Of a stretch of DNA of 55,252 bases, positions 8,004-17,249 are shown one piece after another. Under the pieces are notes generated by a model. That model did no database searches and had not been told where the DNA came from. It saw nothing but the letters and a program-made list of their open reading frames with translations. Position numbers and translations under genes: made by a program. The first letter of the stretch is position 1. Each line of letters begins with the position of its first letter. The DNA is from Thermoplasmatota archaeon. Lineage in GTDB: Archaea; Thermoplasmatota; Penumbrarchaeia; JANQNL01. The DNA lies in assembly GCA_028279585.1 (NCBI GenBank), contig JANQNL010000092.1:1-55252 (forward strand). The letters run 5' to 3'.

Positions 8004-10346
8004 TCACAGTACGTAGATGAAGAAGAACGTCGTGGCAATGCAGATGGACAACCATAGGAAGAACGATGGCAGCATCCTCCGTATCAGTAAAGACTCCTTG
8101 TCCTTGAGGCCTACGGCCGTTGCCACGACCACAGCGTTCATCGGACTGATCATCTCACCCGTGGTGGAACCAAGGACCTGCGCTGCAGAGACCTGCTTAA
8201 AAGAAAGCCCCAGTTTCGAGGCGGCTTCGATATGGAGACCACCGAACAGGACGTTCGACGTTGTTGTGGACCCGGTCAGACCCGACCCGAGCATCCCGAT
8301 GATGGGGATGAAGAAGACATAGATGACCTCGTAGTCTCCAATGAAGTAGATGAGCGTTGTCGCGATGGACGTGGTCATTCCGAAGTACTTCATCACGTTC
8401 GCGATAGCGATGAAACAAGAGATGGAGATGAGAATAGGCACGATGGTCTTACTTGTGTGCAGGAGCGATGCTATGAGGAGCGGATACTCGTCCTCGCTCT
8501 TGAGCTTGGGACCGAACTTGCCCTTGAACGGGGTGTTCTTCTCACTCTCTTCATTCTCCTCGGCCTCCTTCCTGAGCTTTTCCTGGGCATAGCCCTCAGC
8601 ATCCTCTACAAGGATCTCCTCGCAGATAGGACACTCCGGCCAGGACATGTCGACTGTCTCATCGCAGTTGGGACACCTGCGCTTCTCATAGACATGATCG
8701 CCATCGGAAGAGGTCTCATCAACGATGATACCTTCCTTCCTCATCCTCTCCTCCTCTTCCTTGCGCCATATCCTGACCTTATCCTTTGGCGGCCAGTTCT
8801 TTCGGAACAGAGGGATGGTCAAGGTTGAGAGGACAACGAGCGTCCCAGGGCTTTTGATGATGTTGAACGTCACTGTCTTGTTGATGGCAGAGAAGGTCAG
8901 AGGGATATCGACAATGGAGAAGGCGGTGTCCAGGAACCATATCCGGGGAACAACAAGCTGTATGAACATCAACAGGATGATCATGATGAAGAAGGGCATG
9001 TAATAGGACTTGGTCTTGAAGACCATTTGGACCCATTCCATGGGATCCACCTTCTTAGGCCTTTTCTTGAAGCTCTTCAACCTCGTGCTCAACCTGCGCT
9101 TGAGGAAGGTCTTCTCTGCAAGGACCAGGACGAGCAAGGTAGCAGCTCCTGCAAGGATCGTCGGAAGCTGGGGGCCAAGGAACCATGCCACAAGGAACTG
9201 AACGGCTGCATAGACGCCACCCATGGCCAGAAGGAGGACGATGTCCTCTCGAAGGTCCGGGTCCTGCAGGTCCTTGATGAGCCCCTTCCTGGTGTAAATG
9301 ACGTTCATCCACAGAGGGGTCAGGACCGTCAGGAAGGCCATGAACAATCCGATCTGGCCAGAGAGGACCAGGAGGTCAAGCTCTGTGACCTCGGCCAGGG
9401 CGACCACGGCCACACCAAGTAGGCCGAACACGGATGAGATCGAATTTCCGAAAAGACACAGCATCCCGACGCCGTATCTGTTGAAGCCAAGGGATAGGAG
9501 CATCATCGCTGCGATGACGAAGTTCGAGCCAGCTGGTGCCACAACTGCAAGGATCATCGCAAAGCAGAAGCCGATGAGTAGGATGAGATGCTGCCTGTCA
9601 TTGGAGATGCGCTTGAAATCGTCCTTGATGAACATCAACGCTCCAGTCTTTTTTAGGGCCTCAAGGAAGAAGAACGCTCCGAAGATAGAGTAGACGTAAT
9701 CCAAAAGTCCCCAGGATACACTGTATCCGACCACTACCCCGATGCGCTCCATGGAGTCCATTATGGACCCTTCCTTGAACGCAAGCAGAGCGATGGGGAT
9801 GGTAACGATGATCAGGACGAACGGCGCGACGTATCTGGAAGAAAGCTTGAAGACAAGGATACCAACGAAGACCACTACGAGGGGGACAAGGGCAAGGAGG
9901 GTCTTCCACCAGACCACTTCCAGTTCCTCTTCCACCACCAGGTCCAACCTGAACGTCTGCCTATCGACGATGGTCCCGTTACTGACGAGCAGGGCAACGA
10001 TAGAGACGTTGTTCGGACCATCCTCCATCCAATCCTCGTATGTGAAGTTGAACTGGCCCGTCACGTTCCGGGTGCTGTTAGGCTCCAGGTCAGTTACCTG
10101 GACGGTAAACACCTGGGTAAGGTCGTTGGGGTCTGCAGCTTCAGGAGAGAGTATCCCGACCCGGATGGTGAGGTCTTCCAACGTCTGGTTCTCATCGTTG
10201 GTGATGGTCATGTTGAGGGAGAAGACCTCATTATCCTCAACCTCACCAGGGGTGTCCAGGACCTCAAGCTCCTGGGCGTGGACAGTTACGATGGCAATGG
10301 GAGCTATCACTAGTGCCGATATGACCAGTATCAAAACCAGAGGCAA
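8004..10346 (-). CDS. LctP-family (L-lactate permease-like) transporter with added ectodomain and zinc ribbon
   Basis: Polytopic membrane protein. The signature GSGLTGSTTTSNVLFGG at 687-703 matches the conserved LctP/LldP family motif, and the surrounding helices fit that family, so uptake of lactate or a related carboxylate is the best guess. Two parts are unusual. Residues 1-24 are a signal peptide, followed by an Ig/CARDB-like extracellular domain (25-140) with several N-x-S/T sequons. A cytoplasmic loop (520-620) holds a zinc ribbon, CPNC at 558-561 and CPIC at 572-575. At 780 residues it is longer than typical LctP (about 550). The start is a TTG at 10346 with AAGG just upstream; the frame is closed by a TAG further up. 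Hairpin element B follows its 3' end. Confidence 0.78.
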   Translation of the reverse strand: MPLVLILVISALVIAPIAIVTVHAQELEVLDTPGEVEDNEVFSLNMTITNDENQTLEDLTIRVGILSPEAADPNDLTQVFTVQVTDLEPNSTRNVTGQFNFTYEDWMEDGPNNVSIVALLVSNGTIVDRQTFRLDLVVEEELEVVWWKTLLALVPLVVVFVGILVFKLSSRYVAPFVLIIVTIPIALLAFKEGSIMDSMERIGVVVGYSVSWGLLDYVYSIFGAFFFLEALKKTGALMFIKDDFKRISNDRQHLILLIGFCFAMILAVVAPAGSNFVIAAMMLLSLGFNRYGVGMLCLFGNSISSVFGLLGVAVVALAEVTELDLLVLSGQIGLFMAFLTVLTPLWMNVIYTRKGLIKDLQDPDLREDIVLLLAMGGVYAAVQFLVAWFLGPQLPTILAGAATLLVLVLAEKTFLKRRLSTRLKSFKKRPKKVDPMEWVQMVFKTKSYYMPFFIMIILLMFIQLVVPRIWFLDTAFSIVDIPLTFSAINKTVTFNIIKSPGTLVVLSTLTIPLFRKNWPPKDKVRIWRKEEEERMRKEGIIVDETSSDGDHVYEKRRCPNCDETVDMSWPECPICEEILVEDAEGYAQEKLRKEAEENEESEKNTPFKGKFGPKLKSEDEYPLLIASLLHTSKTIVPILISISCFIAIANVMKYFGMTTSIATTLIYFIGDYEVIYVFFIPIIGMLGSGLTGSTTTSNVLFGGLHIEAASKLGLSFKQVSAAQVLGSTTGEMISPMNAVVVATAVGLKDKESLLIRRMLPSFFLWLSICIATTFFFIYVL

Positions 10347-10460
10347 TACCTTGCCCTGGGTTACAGCGTTCGCTGTGATGGGTCTTATCTAGATACCTCC
10401 CGGAAGGTAGGCGGAGGAATGCTTACTAGGTATTAGATGTAATGGTCCTCATACAAGGGA

Positions 10461-10928
10461 TCACTTCTTCGAGGGTGGGGACCAAACGACCTCGTGATCT
10501 CCCCTGTCTTCCCAGTCCAGGTACCGTTTGGAATAGAGGATGATGCACCCAATGTTCCTATCCCGAAGCTTTCCGCGCAGCTCCTTATCGTTGGTGACAC
10601 AGAAAGCGTTGTACTTGGTGCAGAAATCGATGATGGCATCGTCGCCGTCACCCTTTGCTTGTACGAACCTGTACTTCCGAACGAGCTTGATGGCCATCCG
10701 TGCATGCTTGTTACCGCCAATGGCCAAACCGTCCAGTTCACGCTTGACGGGCTCGATGAGGATGACCTCGCAAGCCCCTGCAACCCGTTTGATCTCCAGG
10801 TCCAGGTTGATCTTGAACTGGAACGGCATCAGGAACGCGTTGGTGTCCACTACAGCAAAAGGGATCTCAGAAGAACTGAGCTCTTCAACGCTCAGCTTGT
10901 CATGATGCCATGTCCGATAAGACGCCAT
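10461..10928 (-). CDS. PIN-domain ribonuclease, Fcf1/VapC-like
   Basis: Single PIN domain of 155 residues. The acidic cluster expected for Mg2+-dependent RNA cleavage is present: D28 (VVDTNAF), E64 (KRELDG), D96/D97 (GDGDDAI) and D114 (VTNDKEL). It follows aIF2-gamma and S6e, an order common in archaea, and such proteins are thought to act in rRNA processing or decay rather than as toxins; no antitoxin gene is adjacent. The ATG at 10928 overlaps the end of the aIF2-gamma gene by 37 bp, which suggests translational coupling. A downstream TTG/GTG start would remove the overlap but leave a shorter N-terminus. Confidence 0.88.
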   Translation of the reverse strand: MASYRTWHHDKLSVEELSSSEIPFAVVDTNAFLMPFQFKINLDLEIKRVAGACEVILIEPVKRELDGLAIGGNKHARMAIKLVRKYRFVQAKGDGDDAIIDFCTKYNAFCVTNDKELRGKLRDRNIGCIILYSKRYLDWEDRGDHEVVWSPPSKK

Positions 10929-12127
10929 CTTCCACCAACCCTACGGGAGATGGCGATGCGCTGGTCGGAATCGATGCAGATAGGTATCTTCAATCTGACA
11001 TCCGCGATATCGCCATGTGCCGATGTGACTATCCCGACAGTGGATGCGCCACCAGCGTTGAGCATCAATGGCTCATTGGTCTTGATCGCTGTCACAGAAA
11101 GCTCCTCGGAGCTTCCGACCACCCTGTCGAGAAGGTGGCATTCCATGGAGAACTGCTCCCAAACAGGTGGGAGTGTCTCAGGATGTCCGACCATGGTCCC
11201 TATGAGGGAGTCGGACTTTGTAAGATGGGGGTCAAGTGTGGTGCCTATTGCTGCCAGCCCGCCAGGGGTGAGCTCGTCATACATGTCACCGCCTGTGGCA
11301 ATGCTTGTGACCTTGGTGTGGATGGGTTCCCTTCTGGTCTTGCCGTGGTCCTCGACCCTTCTTCCCGGAAGGATCTCGATGTCATCACCGACCTTGAGGA
11401 GTCCCTGCATCAGGGAACCACCGATGATGCCTCCCTGCAGCTCCTGCGGCCTGGTGCCAGGCTTGTTGATGTCGAAGGAACGTCCGACGAACAACCTTGC
11501 AGACTTCTTTGGGTCCCGCTCTGGTGTTGGGACCAGGGTCTCCATGACCTTGATAAGGATGTCCAGGTTGACCGTGTGATGGGCAGAGACCGGGATGATA
11601 GGAGCGTTCTCGGCTATGGTGCCCGCGATGAACTCCTTTATCTGGGCGTAGTTGTCCTTTGCCTCTTCCGCGGTCACCAGGTCTACCTTGTTCTGCACCA
11701 CGATGATCTTTTCCACACCCGAGATCTGGAGCGCCATAAGGTGCTCCTTGGTCTGCGGCTGGGGACACTTCTCGTTGGCGGCCACCAAAAGAAGGGCACC
11801 GTCCATCAGGGCAGCGCCTGAAAGCATGGTCGCCATCAGGGTCTCGTGACCGGGTGAATCGACGAAAGAGACGCAGCGGAGAAGCTCTGCATCTCCACCA
11901 CAATGTTTACACTTGGGTTCTATCCCATAACACTTGGGATCGTCACACTTGGGACACTTGTAGAACGCGCAGTCGGCATAACCCAGGCGGATGGTGATAC
12001 CCCTTTTGATCTCCTCGGAGTGCTTGTCAGCCCACTCTCCGGTGAGGGCCTTTGTAAGGGATGTCTTTCCGTGGTCGACGTGGCCGACCATTCCCAGGTT
12101 GATCTCCGGCTGCTGCGGAACCTTCAT
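10892..12127 (-). CDS. eif2g: Translation initiation factor aIF2, gamma subunit
   Basis: GTPase subunit of the heterotrimeric factor that delivers initiator tRNA to the small ribosomal subunit. G1 is GHVDHGKTS at 15-23, the switch region includes GITIRLGYAD, a zinc knuckle is formed by CPKC...CKHC, G3 is DSPGHE and G4 is NKVD. The length of 411 residues is normal for archaea. Its ATG overlaps the S6e stop codon by 4 bp (ATGA), so the two are translationally coupled, and the PIN gene overlaps its 3' end. The three genes form a classic archaeal information-processing operon. Confidence 0.98.
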   Translation of the reverse strand: MKVPQQPEINLGMVGHVDHGKTSLTKALTGEWADKHSEEIKRGITIRLGYADCAFYKCPKCDDPKCYGIEPKCKHCGGDAELLRCVSFVDSPGHETLMATMLSGAALMDGALLLVAANEKCPQPQTKEHLMALQISGVEKIIVVQNKVDLVTAEEAKDNYAQIKEFIAGTIAENAPIIPVSAHHTVNLDILIKVMETLVPTPERDPKKSARLFVGRSFDINKPGTRPQELQGGIIGGSLMQGLLKVGDDIEILPGRRVEDHGKTRREPIHTKVTSIATGGDMYDELTPGGLAAIGTTLDPHLTKSDSLIGTMVGHPETLPPVWEQFSMECHLLDRVVGSSEELSVTAIKTNEPLMLNAGGASTVGIVTSAHGDIADVRLKIPICIDSDQRIAISRRVGGRWRLIGHGIMTS

Positions 12128-12519
12128 TTGCTCTCCTCTTCGGACTTAAGGAGGTCCGGGATCGGCTTGCTGCCGTGGCTGACGACCTTCATGTTGATCT
12201 GATATATCGATGGGGATACCTGCCTTCCGTAGAAGAACTTCCTTCTGCGCTGGCCCCGGTGCTTTGGTCTGAAACCGATGGAGTAGGATACCAGTACCCT
12301 CTGTCTCCTCGATCCCTCCAGGTCCTTTCGCATCGGGATGCCGTCCTTGTCGGAACCCCCGGTGATCCTGAGCTTATAGCCAGGCAGAGCAACGAAAATG
12401 CCGTCGAACTCATCACCGATGACCTTGCCGATGAGGGAATTTGCGTGATGTCCCGTAACGTCGGTCTGGTATGTCCTACCGTCCTTTGGATCGGCTATGA
12501 CCGCTTTGAACTCGACCAT
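12124..12519 (-). CDS. rps6e: Ribosomal protein S6e
   Basis: Small-subunit ribosomal protein found in archaea and eukaryotes. Recognisable stretches are GHHANSLIGK, ITGGSDKDGIPMR and the basic segment FRPKHRGQRRRK. At 131 residues it is the archaeal length, lacking the eukaryotic phosphorylated tail. The ATG at 12519 is preceded by an AGAGGTG ribosome-binding site. It heads the S6e - aIF2-gamma - PIN operon. Confidence 0.97.
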   Translation of the reverse strand: MVEFKAVIADPKDGRTYQTDVTGHHANSLIGKVIGDEFDGIFVALPGYKLRITGGSDKDGIPMRKDLEGSRRQRVLVSYSIGFRPKHRGQRRRKFFYGRQVSPSIYQINMKVVSHGSKPIPDLLKSEEESK

Positions 12520-12580
12520 TTGCGCACCTCTTGATATGAAATAGCCCTGGCCAGTATGGCCAATGGGGCGTGGAGGATGC

Positions 12581-12605
12581 CGATATAACTTACCATATTA
12601 AAAGC
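12581..12605 (-). promoter_or_regulatory. Promoter of the S6e operon
   Basis: Reading the minus strand, CTTTTAATATGG (12594-12605) and AGTTATATCG (12580-12589) are TATA-like. The first would place the transcript start near 12574 with a 55-nt leader carrying the AGAGGTG site of S6e. No other candidate lies in the 137-bp gap to the next gene. Confidence 0.5.
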
Positions 12606-12656
12606 TTCTGCTACAGTACGTGTATGTACTTAGAGGGGAAATGGTGTTGTCCAGGG

Positions 12657-15600
12657 TCATTCTTCCTCACCCATTTCTTCATCTTCATCGCTATCGTCGG
12701 GTAGGTCATCTTCTCCTTCATCCTCTGGGTCTGGAGCATCATCTGGGGTCTCTTCATCTGGCCCATCCTCTTTTAGGGCATCTTCCTCGGGCAGCTCCTC
12801 GGTTTCTTCCTCCGCAGGAGCTTTCTGTTTCTTCTTACCCTTCTTCTTACCCTTCGAGGACTTGTCCTTCTTTTTTGGCTTCTCCTCTTTGTCCACCTCA
12901 CCCTCGGAGATGTCTTCCTCGACAGGCTCCTCTTCAGGTTCAGGTGGTGGTAGTTCTTGGGTTGGTCCTTTTTGAGTGATGAGGAATATTGCTCCACCAA
13001 TGAGAGCTAAGAGCAATAGAACGGGAATGATTATGATCATGTAGACGTAACTTGGTGGATCTCCGGAGACCTCTGTGCCTTCCTCCCCATCAACAGGGTC
13101 TGTCGCTCTAGCCACCACCGTCACCGTGACAGTGGCCATTCCGGTAGCCCCCTCATCATCCTTGACATAGACCTTGACGGTGTAATTACCAACAGCGTCG
13201 AAGGTATGGACCATGGTCGAGCTGCCCGCACTATCCGTACCAGAACCGAAGTCCCAGGAATATGTCAAGATGTCCAGGTCCGATGGATTGTCAGTGGCTG
13301 TAGCATTGAAGTTGATGGACTCACCGACATAGATGGTGGTCCTGTTGGCGGTCAGGACCGCCCGAGGAGCTGGATTGTTCGGGCTCACCGTGAACGTCTC
13401 GGATTCGAATGCTCCGTCATCATCGGTGACCTTTGCTGTTATGGACTTGGTCCCACCGGACGTGAAGGTGTACTCGACATCCTCACCGAAGTAGGTCTCC
13501 CCGTCTATCGTCCAGGTGTAGTTCAGACCATCCAGATCGTTGTTGGTATCGGTAGCGGTCATACCAAATTCAACTACCCAGTCGACCTCCATGGTCTTGG
13601 GTTGGTTGTTGACGTTGGTCAATTCTGGCTCGACGTTCTCGACCACGACCTTGAACGATATGTTCCCCTCATCAAGATCATCATCTCTGACCCGCAGGAC
13701 CACATCGAAGTTCCCACTTCGATGGTAGTTGTGGGATGCTGTTGAGGCTGTGGACCATTCGGTCACGTTCCCGTCCCCGAAGTCCCAGCTGAACTCGAGC
13801 AATGCTTGGTCTGATGTGGTGTCAGTGCCTGCTCCTGTGACCTCCAAAAGGTCAGCTTCTTTCAGATACCGCGTAGCATCACCATCAGGGAGTAACGCCG
13901 TAGGTGCAGGATTGTTGACCGTAACATTCACTGACCCATTCACCATCGCTCCATCATCGTCCCGCACGAACAGGTAGGCGGTAAAGGTACCGCTCTCGGT
14001 ATACTTGTGCGACTTGGAGCTGCTGGTCGACCAAGTGGACGCTTCCCCGTCCCCGAAGGTCCACATATATTCCAGCGAGAAGTTGTCTGTGAACGTGTCC
14101 GAGGCTTCACCGTCGAACTTGATCGAGGAATCCTCCCAACCTGTAAGCGGCCCGTCGATGTCATCGATGACCGGGTCCGAGTTCAAGATCGTGAACACCT
14201 TCGAGTCGTTGGTGATGTCCCCGTCGATGTCCTTGATGAACAAAGTGACGTTGTATGGGCCCTGGTCTGGGAAACTGTAGGTCGTGTTCGGGTCGGAGTT
14301 CCATGAGCTTATCGTGCCATCGTCGAAGTCCCAGCTGTAGACCAGCATGTCAAAGTCATTGATGGTGTCGTTCCCAGAACCAGTGAACGTAATGGTCTCA
14401 TCTTCGATGAAGGTGTAGTTGGAGTTGGTTATCCAGGTTTCTGGGAGCATGTTCACAACGCTCACGGTGAACGCTATCTCATCCTCTTGGTCCTGGTCAT
14501 CTTTGACCTTCAGCTTGAAGTTATAGTCACCCTTGACAGCATAGGAGAGTTCAATGTCCATCTCCGTTGTCCATGCCGAGGTGGAGCCGTTGTGAAACTC
14601 CCACTGGTAGGTCATGTTCGCAAGGTCTGAAGGGGTGTCCTGGGTCAGGTTCCCTGACAATGTGAACGGATGTGTCTCATAGACGGTCACAGGATAGGAT
14701 ACGTTCACCACTGGGGCAACGTTCTCTATCTCGACGACGACGGTCTGGCGACTTCCAATGGTCCGGGATGCATCCCACACCGTCAGACGCGGAGTGTACC
14801 TACCGGGTATCCCGACAGCCCAATCGATGGTGGAGGTAGTTCCAATAATGTCAAGGACTCCATCGTTGTCCAGGTCCCATTCGTATATCGCTGGAGTTCC
14901 TGTGACCGTCGCATCGAAGGTAATGACCTCGTCCTCATCGAAGACATGATATCTACCTGCAATGAACTTGCTAGAAGCGTTCAGCTCAGTGATCACATGC
15001 CCATCAGCAGGTTCTGTGATGTTGACCTTCCTGTCCACCTGGGAGATGGTCATGTTCTGGACCTTTCCATCAGGCCACCATATCTCCAGATCAACGGGTC
15101 CAGAATGACCTCCGAGTCCGAACTCAAGGACCTTGGATTCCTGTGTGCTATGACTTCCAGAGCCACTGGTAACATCCCTGACCTGGGCCATCCCGTTGTA
15201 CGAGATCGTGGCCCTTGCTCCGTAGGCATCAAGGTTATTGTCCACCCCATCACCGGTCAGGTTCAGGTGGAGCCAATGGTTGCCCGTGCCGTTGTTGACA
15301 AAGAACCTGGTCTCCATGGCCGTATGCTCGGGATACTTTCCGTAAGTAATGAGGTCCAGATCACCATCGTTATCATGGTCTGCCCAGGCCCCAGCATAGC
15401 CATTGTGCGTATGGATGTCCTTTGCATCGTGGACATCTGTGAAGGTCCCGTTCCCATTATTCCTGTAAAGGAAACAGTCGGTCCAGGGGAAATCATAGAC
15501 CTGGGGCATGTAGAAATCAAGCCATCCGTCGTTATCATAATCACCGAAACAGATGTTGGAGAAGAGCTCGTCAAGGTAATAGGTGCCACCGTCATGAGGG

Positions 15601-16694
15601 TCGAAACCGGTTCCCCCCACAGGGTAGGTAGGGATGCCTAGCTGTGATCTTACATCTGTGAACCCATAGAACGGCCCACCATGGTTCTCATAGAACTTGG
15701 AATCGTCGCAGAACTTGCCGCGGGTGGGGTCCTTGTGGACAAGGTTCGCTGTGAAGATGTCCATGTTCTGGTCGTTGTTGTAATCCCCTAATGACGACCC
15801 GATGGTATGGCCATAGTACTGGCCGGGACTGAACCCATTAGAGTTCCTTCCGATCCCTGCAACATCATACTCGTGAGCAACGTCCGTGAACGTCCCATCC
15901 CTGTTGTTCCTCCACAGGTAGTTCGGTTCTATCCTGTAGTTCGATACATAAGCGTCAAGCCATCCATCATTATCGAAGTCGGACCACTGGACACCACGTC
16001 CATAGATCGGATGGGACGATGTATCCATGCCTGCGGATACTGTCACATCGGTGAACGTCCCGTCCCCTTCGTTATGGTAGAGCTTGTCCGCATAATAGAT
16101 GGGATTCCCACCGTTCCAGTCCTCACCATCGACGACATAGAGGTCCAGGTAACCATCTCTATCGTAGTCTCCCCAGGCCGCAGCTGTTGAAGGGTCTGTT
16201 GTAGATGGGTTACCAGCAGCCACGGTCACATCGATGAAGTTGTAGCTTGGCGCCCCCTGGTTCTGCCAAAGCCTGTCCTGGTTCCCCTTGGACGCACAGG
16301 AGTAAAGGTCGATGTCACCATCGTTATCGTAGTCTCCCCAGCACCCCGTGGTGAAGCCTCCAGATAGTCCGATAGAAGCTGTAACGTCAGTGAAATCATA
16401 GGTGGGTGCGCCGTTGTTCTCAAAGAGCTTGGTGCCTCTGGCCATCAGGTCGATGTAACCATCATCGTTGTAGTCCACCCATTGATAGTAATTCCCCTTG
16501 CAGTTGGTCAGCCCCTTGTCCGTGGTCTTGTTGAGGAACTCCACGCTATCCGATCTCGTACTCGTACGAATGACCTCATCTGGACCGTTCTCTGAACTGC
16601 TCATCGGTACGAACATCATCCCGATGAGAACAAGTGTGGCCAGGCATAGGATCAAAGGGCGGAACATCGATCTACGGTTACTATGAAATGACAT
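12657..16694 (-). CDS. Surface protein: VCBS/FG-GAP repeats, ASPIC/UnbV domain, PKD repeats, TM anchor
   Basis: Exported protein of 1345 residues. After a signal peptide (hydrophobic stretch RPLILCLATLVLIGMMF) come about eight FG-GAP/VCBS units with calcium-loop signatures such as DYDNDGDIDLY, forming a putative beta-propeller. An ASPIC/UnbV domain follows (GSGSHSTQESKVLEFGLG), then about seven PKD domains (repeated YSWDFGDG-like sequences). One membrane helix (YVYMIIIIPVLLLLALIGGAIF) leads to a long tail, first Lys-rich, then almost wholly Asp/Glu. The start chosen is the ATG at 16694 because GGAGGGTG sits 6-7 nt upstream; an open frame extends to 16787 without such a site. The gene at 20282 is a paralogue in the propeller/ASPIC part. 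Probable role: surface adhesion or glycan binding. Confidence 0.88.
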   Translation of the reverse strand: MSFHSNRRSMFRPLILCLATLVLIGMMFVPMSSSENGPDEVIRTSTRSDSVEFLNKTTDKGLTNCKGNYYQWVDYNDDGYIDLMARGTKLFENNGAPTYDFTDVTASIGLSGGFTTGCWGDYDNDGDIDLYSCASKGNQDRLWQNQGAPSYNFIDVTVAAGNPSTTDPSTAAAWGDYDRDGYLDLYVVDGEDWNGGNPIYYADKLYHNEGDGTFTDVTVSAGMDTSSHPIYGRGVQWSDFDNDGWLDAYVSNYRIEPNYLWRNNRDGTFTDVAHEYDVAGIGRNSNGFSPGQYYGHTIGSSLGDYNNDQNMDIFTANLVHKDPTRGKFCDDSKFYENHGGPFYGFTDVRSQLGIPTYPVGGTGFDPHDGGTYYLDELFSNICFGDYDNDGWLDFYMPQVYDFPWTDCFLYRNNGNGTFTDVHDAKDIHTHNGYAGAWADHDNDGDLDLITYGKYPEHTAMETRFFVNNGTGNHWLHLNLTGDGVDNNLDAYGARATISYNGMAQVRDVTSGSGSHSTQESKVLEFGLGGHSGPVDLEIWWPDGKVQNMTISQVDRKVNITEPADGHVITELNASSKFIAGRYHVFDEDEVITFDATVTGTPAIYEWDLDNDGVLDIIGTTSTIDWAVGIPGRYTPRLTVWDASRTIGSRQTVVVEIENVAPVVNVSYPVTVYETHPFTLSGNLTQDTPSDLANMTYQWEFHNGSTSAWTTEMDIELSYAVKGDYNFKLKVKDDQDQEDEIAFTVSVVNMLPETWITNSNYTFIEDETITFTGSGNDTINDFDMLVYSWDFDDGTISSWNSDPNTTYSFPDQGPYNVTLFIKDIDGDITNDSKVFTILNSDPVIDDIDGPLTGWEDSSIKFDGEASDTFTDNFSLEYMWTFGDGEASTWSTSSSKSHKYTESGTFTAYLFVRDDDGAMVNGSVNVTVNNPAPTALLPDGDATRYLKEADLLEVTGAGTDTTSDQALLEFSWDFGDGNVTEWSTASTASHNYHRSGNFDVVLRVRDDDLDEGNISFKVVVENVEPELTNVNNQPKTMEVDWVVEFGMTATDTNNDLDGLNYTWTIDGETYFGEDVEYTFTSGGTKSITAKVTDDDGAFESETFTVSPNNPAPRAVLTANRTTIYVGESINFNATATDNPSDLDILTYSWDFGSGTDSAGSSTMVHTFDAVGNYTVKVYVKDDEGATGMATVTVTVVARATDPVDGEEGTEVSGDPPSYVYMIIIIPVLLLLALIGGAIFLITQKGPTQELPPPEPEEEPVEEDISEGEVDKEEKPKKKDKSSKGKKKGKKKQKAPAEEETEELPEEDALKEDGPDEETPDDAPDPEDEGEDDLPDDSDEDEEMGEEE

Positions 16695-16859
16695 GGGCAC
16701 CCTCCTACTCGCAAGCAGCATTATTCCATGGTAAGTATTTGAAATCTTGGAAATGTAGGGTGGGAATGTTCTGGTATCTATGTTCATAGCGACTATTACC
16801 GCAAAATTGATACTCCATTATCCGGTTCGGGGACTGCTCTTGGGACTAGAGGGATAATT

Positions 16860-17240
16860 TTGCCCATCGTAACGTTGCGAGTATTGAGGGCCGCCCTGAT
16901 GAACACCCTTGGAAAGAAGGGTATGCCTAAAGAGGAGATCGACAACCTGGCCGAGTACATCATGAACTTCTTCGGCTTCAACGATTATTGTATCGATAAC
17001 AAGCTTTCCCCCAAGGACAGGGATGTCTTCTACATGCTCGAGGAGGAAGGGCTTCTCAAGACCACCCGGGACGAGGTCACCCTTCAGAAGGGCAAGGTCT
17101 GGAGGATCCACTACTGGATTTTGGACTCCGAGAAGGTCTACGAACTTTCCGAGGAGGAAGAACCAGAGGAGCCCAAGCAGGGGGAAGAAGGCATCTACGA
17201 AGAGCTTCCAGAGGATATCTGGGAACGCCATAACGAGTGA
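16860..17240 (+). CDS. Small acidic protein of unknown function (possibly DUF6015-like)
   Basis: A 126-residue soluble protein with a predominantly helical N-terminal half and a short beta/aromatic segment (KGKVWRIHYWILD). The segment DRDVFYMLEEEGLL suggests a winged-helix-like fold. From memory it resembles small archaeal proteins labelled DUF6015; that is unverified. The tail is very acidic. The likely start is TTG at 16860 with GAGGG about 7 nt upstream; an internal ATG at 16899 would remove 13 residues. It ends 9 bp before the site-2 protease gene on the same strand, so it may regulate or accompany that protease. Confidence 0.75.
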   Translation: MPIVTLRVLRAALMNTLGKKGMPKEEIDNLAEYIMNFFGFNDYCIDNKLSPKDRDVFYMLEEEGLLKTTRDEVTLQKGKVWRIHYWILDSEKVYELSEEEEPEEPKQGEEGIYEELPEDIWERHNE

Positions 17241-17249
17241 GGTCCCCAA

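Noticed and set aside
10381-10440. Weak inverted repeat CTAGATACCT / AGGTATTAG downstream of the PIN gene
   Set aside because: Arms are short and imperfect, without a T-run. Too weak to list as a terminator.
10461-10928. VapC toxin of a toxin-antitoxin pair
   Set aside because: There is no small antitoxin gene, and the overlap with aIF2-gamma matches the conserved archaeal housekeeping order.
14670-15641. 323-codon plus-strand open frame opposite the VCBS-PKD gene
   Set aside because: The repeated calcium-loop codons of the real gene keep the opposite frame open. The translation is low in information and has no start signal.
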